From Paenibacillus mellifer (GTDB lineage: Bacteria > Bacillota > Bacilli > Paenibacillales > Paenibacillaceae), in the NCBI RefSeq assembly GCF_023195895.1, contig NZ_JALPRK010000012.1:92387-156386 (forward strand): a DNA stretch of 64,000 nt. Direction: 5' to 3'. The position numbers were made by a program, and so were the translations under genes. Under the pieces are notes generated by a model. It had not been told where the DNA came from. It saw only the letters and a list, made by a program, of their open reading frames with translations, and searched no databases. Positions 25,285-35,246 of the stretch are shown here, piece after piece; within the stretch, counting starts at the first letter, position 1; each line of letters starts with the position of its first letter.

Positions 25285-25848
25285 ATGTCATTGATTGGAA
25301 AAGAAGTATTGCCTTTTAAAGCTCAAGCTTATCACAACGGGAAATTTATCGACGTCTCCGACGCCGACTTCAAAGGAAAATGGAGCGTTGTATGCTTCTA
25401 TCCAGCTGACTTCACATTCGTATGCCCTACGGAGCTGGAAGACTTGCAGGATCAATATGCTACTTTGAAAGAGCTTGGCGTTGAGGTCTATTCCGTATCG
25501 ACCGACTCCCACTTCGTGCACAAAGCTTGGCACGACAGCTCTGAAGCGATCGGCAAGGTTACTTACATTATGATCGGCGACCCATCCCACACGATCTCCC
25601 GTAACTTCGATGTTCTGATCGAAGAAGAAGGTGTAGCTGACCGTGGTACCTTCATCATCGACCCGAACGGCGTGATCCAGGCCATCGAAATCACCGCTGG
25701 CGGAATTGGACGCGATGCAAGCACATTGATCGACAAAATCAAAGCAGCTCAATACGTTCATAACCATCCAGGCGAAGTTTGCCCGGCGAAATGGAAAGAA
25801 GGAGCCGCTACCTTGAAACCAAGCCTTGATTTGGTTGGCAAGATCTAA
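25285..25848 (+). CDS. ahpC: Alkyl hydroperoxide reductase AhpC (2-Cys peroxiredoxin)
   Basis: 187 residues, typical length. Peroxidatic Cys47 sits in [13 protein letters not shown] and resolving Cys166 in GEVCPAKW; the GGIGR and C-terminal tail of robust/sensitive-type Prx1/AhpC are present. It reduces H2O2, alkyl hydroperoxides and peroxynitrite and is re-reduced by AhpF, encoded 12 nt downstream. ATG 25285 follows AAAGGAGAG. The promoter carries a PerR-like site. Codon usage is biased, as expected for an abundant protein. Confidence 0.97.
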   Translation: MSLIGKEVLPFKAQAYHNGKFIDVSDADFKGKWSVVCFYPADFTFVCPTELEDLQDQYATLKELGVEVYSVSTDSHFVHKAWHDSSEAIGKVTYIMIGDPSHTISRNFDVLIEEEGVADRGTFIIDPNGVIQAIEITAGGIGRDASTLIDKIKAAQYVHNHPGEVCPAKWKEGAATLKPSLDLVGKI

Positions 25849-25860
25849 GGAGAGAGAAAT

Positions 25861-27390
25861 ATGAAACTGGATGCAGACATTAAACAACAATTAGAGCAAT
25901 ACCTTCAACTTCTGGAAGGGGATGTTCTGCTGAAAGTCAGTGCCGGAACCGACTCGGTTTCGAACGATATGCTGGACCTCGTGAACGAGTTGTCCAGCAT
26001 GTCGAATAAAATTACCGTCAAGCAAACGACTTTACCCAGAACCCCAAGCTTTAGCGTGAATCGCGTTGGGGAAGAGACCGGCATCACCTTTGCCGGTGTT
26101 CCACTGGGCCATGAGTTTACTTCCCTGGTACTGGCTTTGTTGCAAGTCAGCGGAAGACCTCCGAAGGTTGAACAGCACATCATAGATCAAATTAAGGGGG
26201 TTCGAGGCGAATACCGCTTCGAAACCTATGTCAGCTTGACTTGTCATAACTGCCCGGACGTCGTTCAGGCGTTGAACCTGATGAGCGTACTGAATCCAGG
26301 CATTTCCCACACGATGATCGACGGCGCGGCTTTCAAGGATGAAGTTGATAGCAAAGAGATCATGGCGGTGCCGACCGTATTTCTGAACGGGGAGCTGTTC
26401 GGTAACGGCCGGATGTCTGTCGAGGATATTCTGGGGAAACTGGGCTCGTCGGACACGACGGCATTTGAAGGCAAAGAGCCTTACGACGTTCTCGTTGTAG
26501 GGGGCGGACCTGCCGGCGCCAGTGCGGCGATTTATGCAGCACGCAAAGGCATCCGTACCGGGATCGTTGCTGAACGCTTCGGCGGACAAGTGAACGACAC
26601 CCTTGGCATTGAGAACTTAATCGGCGTGAAGTATACGGAAGGGCCTAAGCTTGCGGCCAATCTGGAAGAACACGCGAAGGAATACAATATCGACATCATG
26701 ATGTCGCAGCGGGCGAAGGGCCTTCAGAAGAAGGACCTGATCGAAGTGGAGCTGGAGAACGGTGCGGTGCTGAAGAGCAAAACGGTTATCCTGTCCACCG
26801 GGGCACGCTGGCGCAACATGAATGTACCGGGCGAAGCGGAATTTAAGAATAAGGGCGTGGCGTATTGCCCGCACTGTGATGGTCCGTTGTTCGCAGGGAA
26901 ACGTGTCGCTGTCGTCGGCGGAGGCAACTCCGGCGTTGAGGCAGCCATCGACCTGGCGGGCGTGGCATCGCATGTGACCGTACTTGAATTCATGCCTGAA
27001 CTGAAAGCCGACTCCGTCTTGCAGGATCGTCTGAACAGCTTGCCGAACACCACCGTAATCAAGAACGCGCAAGTGAAGGAAGTTACGGGGGACAGCAAGG
27101 TGAACGGAGTGACCTACATCGAGCGGGAAAGCGGCGAAGAGAAGCATCTCGAGCTGGAAGGCGTATTCGTTCAAATCGGACTTGTGCCGAATACGGAATG
27201 GCTGGAAGGCACGCTGGAACGTACCCGGGTGGGCGAGATTATCGTCGACAACCGTGGGGCAACAACCCTTCCAGGCGTATTTGCGGCCGGCGATTGCACG
27301 AACTCGGCTTACAAGCAAATCATTATTTCGATGGGTTCAGGCGCGACAGCGGCCTTGGGCGCCTTCGATTACATGATCCGCAATCAATAA
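25861..27390 (+). CDS. ahpF: Alkyl hydroperoxide reductase subunit F (NADH-dependent)
   Basis: 509 residues. The N-terminal tandem thioredoxin-like domain carries the relay disulfide Cys128/Cys131 (TCHNCPD). The thioredoxin reductase-like part has the FAD motif [17 protein letters not shown], the redox-active pair Cys336/Cys339 (YCPHCDG), the NAD(H) motif [14 protein letters not shown], and the C-terminal GVFAAGDCT. It transfers electrons from NADH to AhpC. It is in an operon with ahpC (GGAGAG ribosome site). Confidence 0.97.
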   Translation: MKLDADIKQQLEQYLQLLEGDVLLKVSAGTDSVSNDMLDLVNELSSMSNKITVKQTTLPRTPSFSVNRVGEETGITFAGVPLGHEFTSLVLALLQVSGRPPKVEQHIIDQIKGVRGEYRFETYVSLTCHNCPDVVQALNLMSVLNPGISHTMIDGAAFKDEVDSKEIMAVPTVFLNGELFGNGRMSVEDILGKLGSSDTTAFEGKEPYDVLVVGGGPAGASAAIYAARKGIRTGIVAERFGGQVNDTLGIENLIGVKYTEGPKLAANLEEHAKEYNIDIMMSQRAKGLQKKDLIEVELENGAVLKSKTVILSTGARWRNMNVPGEAEFKNKGVAYCPHCDGPLFAGKRVAVVGGGNSGVEAAIDLAGVASHVTVLEFMPELKADSVLQDRLNSLPNTTVIKNAQVKEVTGDSKVNGVTYIERESGEEKHLELEGVFVQIGLVPNTEWLEGTLERTRVGEIIVDNRGATTLPGVFAAGDCTNSAYKQIIISMGSGATAALGAFDYMIRNQ

Positions 27391-27409
27391 TCTACTAGGT
27401 ATGATATCA

Positions 27410-27436
27410 AGCCCGCTCATTGAGCGGGCTATTTTT
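27410..27436 (+). terminator. Terminator after ahpF
   Basis: AGCCCGCTCA (27410-27419) pairs with TGAGCGGGCT (27421-27430), then ATTTTT. Confidence 0.9.
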
Positions 27437-27486
27437 GTGTATAAATCTAAAGTTTGTTGACTATAGTATCAAGTTTATAGTCTGGA

Positions 27487-27500
27487 TGTAAGCGCTGTAT
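27487..27500. promoter_or_regulatory. cre-like site upstream of the LplB-type transporter operon
   Basis: TGTAAGCGCTGTAT matches the cre consensus at 12 of 14 positions (last two differ), 59 nt before the first permease gene. A second, better match lies just inside that gene (27577-27590). Confidence 0.45.
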
Positions 27501-27558
27501 TCCCGATAAAATGAGATTATACAGAGCAGTACACGCTGAGGGAAAGAGGTGACGGAAC

Positions 27559-28503
27559 ATGAAGTCGAAGGAAAACAGAAAGCGCTTACACACACGTTGG
27601 CGCAAACAAGACACGGAGCTGACGTTATTGGCTTTGCCAACAACCCTTTGGTACATTCTGTTCAGTTTCCTGCCGATGTTCGGCATCATTATCGCCTTTA
27701 AGAACTTCAAAATAACCGGTGGGTTTCTGAGTAATGTATTCAACAGTCCCTGGGCAGGCCTTAAGAACTTTGAGTTCCTCTTCAAGTCGAACGATGCCTG
27801 GATCATTATTCGGAACACCATCGGGTACAACCTGATCTTTATCGTCCTTGGGATTGTGATCCCCGTGGCTTTAGCCTTGATGATCGGGATGCTCCACAAC
27901 CGCCGGGCCGGGAAAGCCTATCAAACGATGATGTTCCTGCCCTATTTCCTCTCCTGGGTTGTAGTCTCCGCAGTGGGTTGGGCGTTCTTAAGCTTCGATA
28001 AGGGGATTCTCAATCAAATGTTGGTGAATTGGGGAAATGAGCCGGTCAACTGGTACATGGAACCGAAATATTGGCCTTACTTCTTGATCTTCATGAATAT
28101 CTGGAAGGGGCTAGGTTATGGAATGGTCGTCTATCTGGCGACGATCGCCGGGATCGATAAGACCTACTATGAAGCGGCCGTGATCGATGGCGCTACGCTC
28201 TGGCAGCAAACCCGGTTTATCACGTTGCCGCTGATGAAACTGGTTATCGTGATGATGTTTATCTTGGCGGTGGGACGAATATTCTACACGGACTTCGGGT
28301 TATTCTTCCAGGTGCCGAGGGACTCCAATTCCCTGTTTAATGTGGCCACGACGATTGACGTATTGGTTTACAAGCAGTTGAAAACGGCGACGGTGGGCAT
28401 GGCTTCGGCAGCTGCCTTCGTGCAATCGGTTCTCGGCTGTCTGATGATTCTAGCGGCGAACTGGACGGTTCGCAAAATCGATCCGGATAGCGCGATGATC
28501 TAA
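27559..28503 (+). CDS. Oligosaccharide ABC transporter permease (LplB/YtcP-partner type)
   Basis: 314 residues, six membrane helices after a basic N-terminus (MKSKENRKRLHTRWRKQDTE). It has the GIIIAFKNFKITGGF loop common in LplB-type permeases and the EAA loop YEAAVIDGATLWQQTRFITL. No ATPase gene is in the operon. It pairs with the next permease and the lipoproteins at 29510 and 33668; the GH10 xylanase nearby suggests xylo- or glucurono-xylo-oligosaccharides. Confidence 0.9.
   Translation: MKSKENRKRLHTRWRKQDTELTLLALPTTLWYILFSFLPMFGIIIAFKNFKITGGFLSNVFNSPWAGLKNFEFLFKSNDAWIIIRNTIGYNLIFIVLGIVIPVALALMIGMLHNRRAGKAYQTMMFLPYFLSWVVVSAVGWAFLSFDKGILNQMLVNWGNEPVNWYMEPKYWPYFLIFMNIWKGLGYGMVVYLATIAGIDKTYYEAAVIDGATLWQQTRFITLPLMKLVIVMMFILAVGRIFYTDFGLFFQVPRDSNSLFNVATTIDVLVYKQLKTATVGMASAAAFVQSVLGCLMILAANWTVRKIDPDSAMI
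27577..27590. promoter_or_regulatory. Second cre-like site, inside codons 7-11 of the permease gene
   Basis: AGAAAGCGCTTACA matches TGWAANCGNTNWCA at 13 of 14 positions. CcpA sites within the first codons of sugar genes can block elongation. With 27487-27500 it would give two sites 90 nt apart, in helical register if the pitch is 10 bp. Confidence 0.45.
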
Positions 28504-28515
28504 GGAGGTGCGTTT

Positions 28516-29445
28516 ATGGCAACAAGAACAGTTTACGAGAGCGGCCTGGATCGCTTTAATCGTCCAAGTAAAGGGGTGAATATACTCCTCCATCTCCTCT
28601 TCTTCTTCCTTGCGGTGATTTGTGTCCTGCCCATGCTCGTGGTCTTGTCCGTCTCGCTGTCCAGTGAAGACTCGATTCGGGAGAACGGTTATCACTTGAT
28701 CCCAACGGCCTTCTCAGGGGATGCCTACGGGTATATCGCGAAGCAGGGAACGATGATCTTGCAGGCATTGGGGATCTCCGTCTTTGTCACGATCGTTGGA
28801 ACCGTGTTGGGGATTCTGCTCACTACCTCGATGGGGTACGTTCTCTCTCGGCCGAACTATAAGTTGAAGGGGTTCCTGACGTGGGTCGTATTTATTCCAA
28901 TGGTGTTCAACGGCGGGTTGGTCTCGAGCTACTACATCAATGCGAATTTGCTCGGGTTGAAAGATACCGTTTGGTCGCTGATTCTGCCGCTGGCGGTCTC
29001 CTCCTTTAACGTCATTATTTGTAAGACCTTCTTTAAAAGCACGATTCCGGACGGATTAATCGAATCCGCGGAAATCGATGGAGCAGGCCAGTTACGCATT
29101 TTCTTCTCCATCATTTTACCGATCTCCTTACCGGTCATCGCAACGATAGGTTTGTTCCTATGTTTTGGTTACTGGAATGACTGGTTCCAATCAATGTTGT
29201 ACATCAACAATCAGGACCTGTATTCGTTGCAGGCACTGTTGAATAACTTGATGAGCAATGTGGACGCGCTGGCAAGAAACGCTTCAAGTTTGGGGATTAG
29301 TTATGCCGAGCTGGTTGCTACGATGCCTAAAGAATCCGCTCGTATGGCGGTGGCCATCGTGATTGTGCTCCCGGTCGCTTTTGCGTATCCCTTCTTCCAG
29401 CGATACTTCATCTCCGGCTTGACTGTAGGCGCAGTCAAAGGATAA
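28516..29445 (+). CDS. Oligosaccharide ABC transporter permease (LplC/YtcP type)
   Basis: 309 residues, six membrane helices, EAA loop ESAEIDGAGQLRIFFSIILP and the usual C-terminal GLTVGAVKG. ATG 28516 has TAAGGAGGTG. It lies 12 nt after the preceding permease in the same operon and forms the heterodimeric channel with it. Confidence 0.92.
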   Translation: MATRTVYESGLDRFNRPSKGVNILLHLLFFFLAVICVLPMLVVLSVSLSSEDSIRENGYHLIPTAFSGDAYGYIAKQGTMILQALGISVFVTIVGTVLGILLTTSMGYVLSRPNYKLKGFLTWVVFIPMVFNGGLVSSYYINANLLGLKDTVWSLILPLAVSSFNVIICKTFFKSTIPDGLIESAEIDGAGQLRIFFSIILPISLPVIATIGLFLCFGYWNDWFQSMLYINNQDLYSLQALLNNLMSNVDALARNASSLGISYAELVATMPKESARMAVAIVIVLPVAFAYPFFQRYFISGLTVGAVKG

Positions 29446-29509
29446 TCCGAAATAAACTGGGCTTGTCTCAGTTTATGTATATTAAGAACACAAAAGGGAG
29501 GAAATATCT

Positions 29510-31009
29510 ATGAAAAGGTCTTTGAAGCTCATCTCTACCCTCTGTATTATGATGCTTCTCATGTCCGTTCTTGCCGCATGCGGTTCGAAGTCGAACACTC
29601 CGTCGGCGAACAACTCGCCAGACGCTTCGACGAACACTTCTACAGACACGCCGACAACTTCGGGGGAGATCCCGACATTGGTATGGTGGACGATCGGCGG
29701 CCAGGTTCCGGATAACTTCGAGAAGGCCATCGAAGCCATGAACGAATACACAGCCGAGAAAATCGGCGTGAAGATCGACATCAAGGTGGCAAGCTGGGGC
29801 GATTGGGATACGAAAATTAACACAATCGTAAACACGGGTGAACCTTTCGATATTCTCTTCACCAATGTCTCCAAATACAATCAGCAAGTGACTATCGGGG
29901 CGCTCGCGGACATCACCGATTTGGTGCAAAGCGAGACGCCGGAACTGTACAAGTTCATTCCGGAGAAAGTATGGGATGGAACGAGAATCGGCGGTAAACT
30001 TTATTCTGTGCCAACCTATAAGGACTCCTCGCTGACCCAATATTGGGTATTCGACCATAAGTATGTAGAGAAATACGGCATTGATTTGAACAACATCAAA
30101 ACCCTGAAGGATCTGGATAAACCGTTCCACGACATGAAAGCCGGAGAGGGCAAGAGCTTCTATCCATTGCCGATGACGCAAGGCGACGGATTTAACGGAT
30201 TCTTTAACCGGTATGACGATCTTGCGTTGGGATTCCCTCCGATTGGCGTGTCGGTGGATGACGCCTCCCGCAAGGTGGTATCCGTTCTGGAACAACAGGA
30301 TGTCATGGACGAACTGAAGATTTTGCACCAATGGTATAAGGATGGCATTATCAATCCAGATGCTCCAACCAAGCCGGAAGCGGACAAAGGCCGCGCGTTC
30401 TTCAGTGCTCAAGGCTTCCCAGGGGCGGATATTACTTGGCAAATCAACGAGGGCGTCGAGAAGTACGACATGACGCAGGTTTACGGACCGCTCTACACAA
30501 CGGCAACGATTCAAGGTTCCCTCAACGGAATTTCGGCCAATTCCAAGTATAAGAAGGAAGCTTTGAAGTACCTGGAACTGGTGAATACCGATCCGAAGCT
30601 TCGCAACATGTTGGCCTTTGGTGAAGAGGGCGTCGACTACGTGAAAGTGGACGGTGAGAAAGTCATTGAACGTATTTCCGATACTTGGCCGCTGGCTGGA
30701 TATACGCAAGGGACCTTCTTCAATATGGCGACAACCAAGGGTGCTCCGGAAGATCAATGGTTACAAGTTCAGAAGCTGAATGAACAAGCGACCGCTTCGT
30801 CCTTGCTCGGGTTCTCGCTCGACACGACGAATCTGACTACTGAAGTTGCGAACGTGAAAGCGACGTGGGATAAATACCGTTATGAATTGCTCACAGGCGC
30901 ATCCGATCCGGAGAAGATGGTACCGCAGATTATCGGAGAACTGAAGAAGGCGGGAATGGATACGATCATGCAAGCTGCACAAGAGCAGATCGATGCCTTC
31001 TTTAAATAA
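29510..31009 (+). CDS. LplA-type solute-binding lipoprotein (copy 1)
   Basis: 499 residues. The lipoprotein signal ends in LAAC (Cys about residue 24), followed by a Ser/Thr/Asn/Pro linker. The binding fold of the large LplA class follows (TLVWWTIGGQVPDNF, EKIGVKIDIKVASWGDWDTK, NTGEPFDILFTN). Homologous in order and motifs to the protein at 33668 (VYYTIGEPDPDL, KKIGITITYIKVGWQEYDNR). ATG 29510 follows GGGAGG. A terminator at 31032 ends this transcription unit, so permease, permease and binding protein form one operon separated from the kinase. Confidence 0.9.
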   Translation: MKRSLKLISTLCIMMLLMSVLAACGSKSNTPSANNSPDASTNTSTDTPTTSGEIPTLVWWTIGGQVPDNFEKAIEAMNEYTAEKIGVKIDIKVASWGDWDTKINTIVNTGEPFDILFTNVSKYNQQVTIGALADITDLVQSETPELYKFIPEKVWDGTRIGGKLYSVPTYKDSSLTQYWVFDHKYVEKYGIDLNNIKTLKDLDKPFHDMKAGEGKSFYPLPMTQGDGFNGFFNRYDDLALGFPPIGVSVDDASRKVVSVLEQQDVMDELKILHQWYKDGIINPDAPTKPEADKGRAFFSAQGFPGADITWQINEGVEKYDMTQVYGPLYTTATIQGSLNGISANSKYKKEALKYLELVNTDPKLRNMLAFGEEGVDYVKVDGEKVIERISDTWPLAGYTQGTFFNMATTKGAPEDQWLQVQKLNEQATASSLLGFSLDTTNLTTEVANVKATWDKYRYELLTGASDPEKMVPQIIGELKKAGMDTIMQAAQEQIDAFFK

Positions 31010-31031
31010 GAGTTAAGGCTGCACTCGATTG

Positions 31032-31067
31032 GCCCGGACGGAAGGGAGATCTACCGTTCGGGCTTTT
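31032..31067 (+). terminator. Terminator after the first LplA-type gene
   Basis: GCCCGGACGG (31032-31041) pairs with CCGTTCGGGC (31054-31063, one G-U) and is followed by TTTTC. Confidence 0.8.
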
Positions 31068-31142
31068 CAATATGATGGTATAATGAGGACAGAGGATGGC
31101 ATTGAATCAGCGCCGTAGAACACAAGGCAAAGGAGGCGCCGA

Positions 31143-32870
31143 ATGGGGTCCTTTTGGCAGATAAAAATATACCGAAGTAAATTCATTGCCTATACGTTGT
31201 CTGTAGTGACCATCGGTTTGGCGCTGGGCATCATGACCTGTGCAGTTCTCATGTATCAGTGGATCGAAAGTGCTCGAGCTGAGGCGATCAGCACGTTTGC
31301 CCGAATCGAGAACGAGCTGCAGTATGATACCGATCGAATTGAAGCTTATATGCAGCGAATTTACTCGAATGATCGCCTGATGACGGATGTTCGCTTCTTT
31401 CTAGGCAACACCGCGGAAGGTTACCAGACGAGCAGGCTGCAGAATAGCCAATACAATGAACCGCTGGTCTCCTTTCCGGAAGATATGAGGGCTTTCTTAC
31501 ACAGCTCCATGAAGGGGGATCTGACCCAAGTCAGTCTGCATACCGAGTCCGACAGCAACGTGGTACGGTTTGATGACAACGGCAATCCCAGCTTCCTGTT
31601 TCGCGTTCCGAACACGGATGAGATCTTTCGCGAGGCGATGGAGAAGGGGTTTGTGTATCGTAAGAAATTGTCCGATCCCAACCAGATCTCTCGCCAAATT
31701 GGGGAGTTCCGCTTCTTGATCGGCAGTGATCCGTTGTTCAAGAAATTGCAAGGCTATAAGCTAGACATCGCCGCGGCCGTCAGCGATTCGGGTGAAGTGT
31801 ATATGATCTCCGGTATGGACCATGGAACCAAGGAGATGGCGCTCAAAGCCACGGAGGAGAAGCGAAGCAGCGGATATTCCTCCTTGGGGGGGATGAAGAA
31901 CGTGTTCTTCATGACCTTTACCTCCACCAAGTTTGATTACCGATTTGTATTTTTCGTAGACTTGTCTCACCTGATGCGCCAAAAGGCGGGCATCCTGGTT
32001 ACCGTCGTAGGTATTGTTCTGTTGGCCATGATCAGCGTATTGCTGCTCATCGCCTACAATATGCGCGACGATGCGAGATTCCTGCGACACATCATCCATT
32101 CCATCAAACGTGTGAAGACGGCGGATTTTACATCGAGTTTCCCTGCTCCTTACCGGCGTAACGAATACGGCATGATTGCCCGCGAATTGGATGATATGGT
32201 GCATGAGCTGGATAAACATATTCGCACCGAATACTTGTTGAAATTGAAGCAGCAAGAAACTGAAATGAAAGCGCTTCAGCATCAGATCAATCCGCATTTT
32301 CTATACAATACCTTGGAGTCGATTCGCTCCACCGCTTTGCTTCACCGTGACGTTGACACGGCGGATGCCATTGCGACCTTAGGTTCGCTCTATCGCGATA
32401 TCGTTCACAAAGATAATATTATTTCGATCGGGGAAGAGCTGGAGCTCTTGCAGAAGTTTCTGAGCATCATGGAGCTGAAGTATCCGGGACGGTTCTATTA
32501 TCAGATCAATGTGGAGGAGGCGCTAATGCAGCTCCAGACGGTTAAATTCTGGATGCAACCTCTGGCCGAGAACTTCTTCGTTCATGGATTCAATTCAAGC
32601 AGTGAGTTCAATTTACTCGTCGTGAACGGTTGGGAAGAGGAAGGACGGTTCATCCTGGAATTTATGGATAACGGGAAATGTATACCTGAAGCGCGATTGG
32701 AAGAAGTGAGGCAACAGTTGAGCTGTCGTGATGATACGCCTGTACGTAGTATTGGTCTGCGGAATGTGCATACCCGGCTGCATTTTTTCTATGGTGAGGC
32801 CTTAACAATGGATATTGAGAATAATGAGGAAGCCGGAGTCAAGATTACCGTGAGGATCACAAAGGGGTGA
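31143..32870 (+). CDS. YesM-type membrane sensor histidine kinase
   Basis: 575 residues. Membrane helix about 14-36, extracellular sensor about 37-275, second helix about 283-305, HAMP-like stretch, then QINPHFLYNTLESIRS with phospho-acceptor His385 and an HATPase domain. The HATPase N-box reads ENFFVHGFN and the G-box FMDNGKC, both somewhat divergent from ENAIxHG and DNGxGM. This could weaken ATP binding, but the region is still recognisable. AAAGGAGG precedes ATG 31143. It is in an operon with the regulator 7 nt downstream. Confidence 0.9.
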   Translation: MGSFWQIKIYRSKFIAYTLSVVTIGLALGIMTCAVLMYQWIESARAEAISTFARIENELQYDTDRIEAYMQRIYSNDRLMTDVRFFLGNTAEGYQTSRLQNSQYNEPLVSFPEDMRAFLHSSMKGDLTQVSLHTESDSNVVRFDDNGNPSFLFRVPNTDEIFREAMEKGFVYRKKLSDPNQISRQIGEFRFLIGSDPLFKKLQGYKLDIAAAVSDSGEVYMISGMDHGTKEMALKATEEKRSSGYSSLGGMKNVFFMTFTSTKFDYRFVFFVDLSHLMRQKAGILVTVVGIVLLAMISVLLLIAYNMRDDARFLRHIIHSIKRVKTADFTSSFPAPYRRNEYGMIARELDDMVHELDKHIRTEYLLKLKQQETEMKALQHQINPHFLYNTLESIRSTALLHRDVDTADAIATLGSLYRDIVHKDNIISIGEELELLQKFLSIMELKYPGRFYYQINVEEALMQLQTVKFWMQPLAENFFVHGFNSSSEFNLLVVNGWEEEGRFILEFMDNGKCIPEARLEEVRQQLSCRDDTPVRSIGLRNVHTRLHFFYGEALTMDIENNEEAGVKITVRITKG

Positions 32871-32877
32871 CTTCAGC

Positions 32878-33633
32878 ATGTATAAGCTTCTGATCGTTGA
32901 TGACGAACCGCAGATTCTGGAGGGCATGAAGCGAACCTTGGATTGGGGGGAATACGGCTTTCACCAAATCGAAACGAGCGAAACGAAAGAAGACGCGATC
33001 GCTAAATCCGTGGAATTATTGCCGGACATCGCCATCTTCGATGTATGTATCGGCCCTGATCTTGGGTATGAGATCATCCATCAGCTCAATGAGCTGCGAC
33101 TCCCTACCCAATATATTATTATGAGCGGTTACAGTGAATTCGAATATGCCCAAGCGGCGATTCGCTGCGGCGTGAAGGACTATCTGCTGAAGCCCGTTGA
33201 GCGTTCCAAGCTGCAGAAGGTGATTGAGAAGATTATTGTGGAGGATTTGCAGGGGAACTTAAATGGAATCAGCAGGAAAGATAACACTACGGATCCGATC
33301 CTGGGAATTCCCTATGAGGAGTTATCCAAACTGACCAACCGAATCCTGCTTATGGTGAAGGCGGAATATGCCCAGAACATCACGTTGAAATCGGTGGCGG
33401 AGCGTTTTCGCATGAATAGTACGTACCTTGGGCAGTTGTTTTTGAAGGAAACCCACATGAAATTCTCGGAATATTTGATGGCTTACCGTATGCTTCAAGC
33501 CAAGGAGCGTATTCTCGCCACGAATGAGAAGATCTCCAGCATCGCCCAGTCCGTGGGATACCCCAATTTGAATTATTTTTACACGCATTTTCAAGGATAT
33601 TATGGCATGTCCCCTTCGGATCTTCGGAAATAA
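32878..33633 (+). CDS. Compact YesN-type response regulator (REC + AraC HTH)
   Basis: 251 residues, about half the length of the relative at 9677 because the long middle region is absent. The receiver domain (1-118) has LIVDDEP and Asp55 (IAIFDVCIG); the usual acceptor context TDxxMP is replaced by FDVCIGP. The C-terminal AraC-type double helix-turn-helix (about 160-250) has SVAERFRMNSTYLGQLF and IAQSVGYPNLNYFYTHFQ. It probably controls the transporter and perhaps the xylanase. Confidence 0.9.
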   Translation: MYKLLIVDDEPQILEGMKRTLDWGEYGFHQIETSETKEDAIAKSVELLPDIAIFDVCIGPDLGYEIIHQLNELRLPTQYIIMSGYSEFEYAQAAIRCGVKDYLLKPVERSKLQKVIEKIIVEDLQGNLNGISRKDNTTDPILGIPYEELSKLTNRILLMVKAEYAQNITLKSVAERFRMNSTYLGQLFLKETHMKFSEYLMAYRMLQAKERILATNEKISSIAQSVGYPNLNYFYTHFQGYYGMSPSDLRK

Positions 33634-33667
33634 AGCTAGTGCTCCACAGGGCGGAAAGGAGGATGGG

Positions 33668-35188
33668 ATGCAGCGACGCTTGGTGTTTAATCGTTTGGTC
33701 CTATACGTGATGTTGACCGGCATGTTATCTCTGCTTGCTGCGGGCTGTTCGCCTTCCTCTGACAAAGGGGAAGCGATACCGCGCAAGGACATGGTCAATT
33801 TGGTCTACTATACGATCGGGGAGCCGGATCCGGACCTGAAGAAGGTGAATGACAAGATCAATGAAGTATTGGCTAAGAAGATCGGAATCACCATTACTTA
33901 TATCAAGGTCGGATGGCAGGAATACGATAATCGCCTCAACACGATGTTATCGGCGGGAACGCCCTTCGATATCGCTTATGCCCCGGAGTTCACCACTTAC
34001 GTGAAGCGTGGAGCTTGGCTGCGGCTGGATGACTATCTGTCCAGTACGGGCAAGGATATGTACGATGTGATTGACCCTATATTTTGGCAGGGCGTAAGGA
34101 TGGACGATGGAGGAATTTATGGCGTACCCACCAATAAGGAATTGGCAGTCCGCCAACAGTGGATGTATCCGGAAGAGCTGGTGAAGAAGTATAACATCGA
34201 TATTAACAAGTACAATACCCTGGAATCGCTTGAACCCTTGATGCGGATGATTAAGCAGAAGGAATTCGATTATTTGCCGATGGAGCTGGACAAGGATTCC
34301 CATAATTTCTTCGCTTTATATGGGTACGAGTACGTGATCGATAAAGAGCTCCCGTTAATGCTGCGGTCTTTAGATTCCAGATCTCAGGTCGTGAGTATCT
34401 TCGAAACCGAGGAAGCCCGGCGGGTGCTGGATACGCTTCGGCGATATTATCAGGCAGGCTACATCAACGAAGATGCGGCTTTGCGGGAGAGTCAGGAGCT
34501 GGAAAGAGGGAAGAAAGTGTTCTGGAAGGCTTCGAGCGGCGGCCCCCTCTCCGAGAATAGCTGGAGTAAGGATCGCGGCTACAAGATTGTAGCGAATCCC
34601 GTCACGACAGAGGTGGTCACAACCGAAGACGTGCGGGGAGGCGTCATGGCGGTCAGTTCGGATACGAAGTATCCGGTTGAATGTATTAAGTTCTTGAATC
34701 TGCTCAATACCGACCCTGAGGTGCGCAACCTGTTTAACTATGGGATCGAAGGCGTGCATTATACCTTGGACAAAAATGATCAAGTCGTGCTGATCCCGCC
34801 AAAGGACGCGGACGGTCACCCCGTATCCGACGTTTCGTCCAACTACATTGGAGTTACGTTTACCCAAGGCAATTGGTTCATCTTAAAGACGATGGGCGGC
34901 GAGAATCCGGAACCGTTAAATAAATGGGAGGAATTTCGCGCATCCAACGCTAGAGCCGTCAAATCAAGCACATTTGGGTTTACGCCGGATTTATCGATGA
35001 TGCCGATTCAGATACAGAACATCAAGATGGTTTGGCAAAAATATTACCCGAGCCTCATGACCGGCAGCGTCGACGTAGACACGGAGCTTCCGAAGTTCAA
35101 TGAGGAGCTGAAGCAGGCCGGCTTGGACGAGGTTCGGGCCGAGGTGCAGAAGCAGTTGGATGATTGGCGTGCTTCGAGTAAGCGATAA
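33668..35188 (+). CDS. LplA-type solute-binding lipoprotein (copy 2)
   Basis: 506 residues. ATG 33668 follows AAAGGAGG by 5-6 nt and gives a lipoprotein signal with LLAAGC (Cys about 27). An upstream in-frame ATG at 33602 lies in the response regulator gene and would bury the signal, so it is rejected. The mature part is homologous to the lipoprotein at 29510. It is transcribed with the kinase and regulator, so it may be either a second importer subunit or the periplasm-equivalent ligand sensor presented to the kinase. It ends at a terminator shared with the convergent xylanase gene. Confidence 0.9.
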   Translation: MQRRLVFNRLVLYVMLTGMLSLLAAGCSPSSDKGEAIPRKDMVNLVYYTIGEPDPDLKKVNDKINEVLAKKIGITITYIKVGWQEYDNRLNTMLSAGTPFDIAYAPEFTTYVKRGAWLRLDDYLSSTGKDMYDVIDPIFWQGVRMDDGGIYGVPTNKELAVRQQWMYPEELVKKYNIDINKYNTLESLEPLMRMIKQKEFDYLPMELDKDSHNFFALYGYEYVIDKELPLMLRSLDSRSQVVSIFETEEARRVLDTLRRYYQAGYINEDAALRESQELERGKKVFWKASSGGPLSENSWSKDRGYKIVANPVTTEVVTTEDVRGGVMAVSSDTKYPVECIKFLNLLNTDPEVRNLFNYGIEGVHYTLDKNDQVVLIPPKDADGHPVSDVSSNYIGVTFTQGNWFILKTMGGENPEPLNKWEEFRASNARAVKSSTFGFTPDLSMMPIQIQNIKMVWQKYYPSLMTGSVDVDTELPKFNEELKQAGLDEVRAEVQKQLDDWRASSKR

Positions 35189-35202
35189 CGCCGGAATAGA
35201 AG

Positions 35203-35240
35203 ACGGCGGTGCAGGGGGAATCCCTGGCACCGCCGTTTTT
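35203..35240. terminator. Bidirectional terminator between LplA-type copy 2 and the GH10 xylanase
   Basis: ACGGCGGTG-CAGGG (35203-35216) pairs with CCCTG-G-CACCGCCGT (35222-35236) with a single bulge, then TTTTTG on the plus strand. It lies between convergent genes. Confidence 0.85.
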
Positions 35241-35246
35241 GTGCGT

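Noticed and set aside
32267..32280. A cre-like TGAAAGCGCTTCAG in the kinase gene
   Set aside because: Only 11 of 14 positions match and it is deep inside coding sequence.
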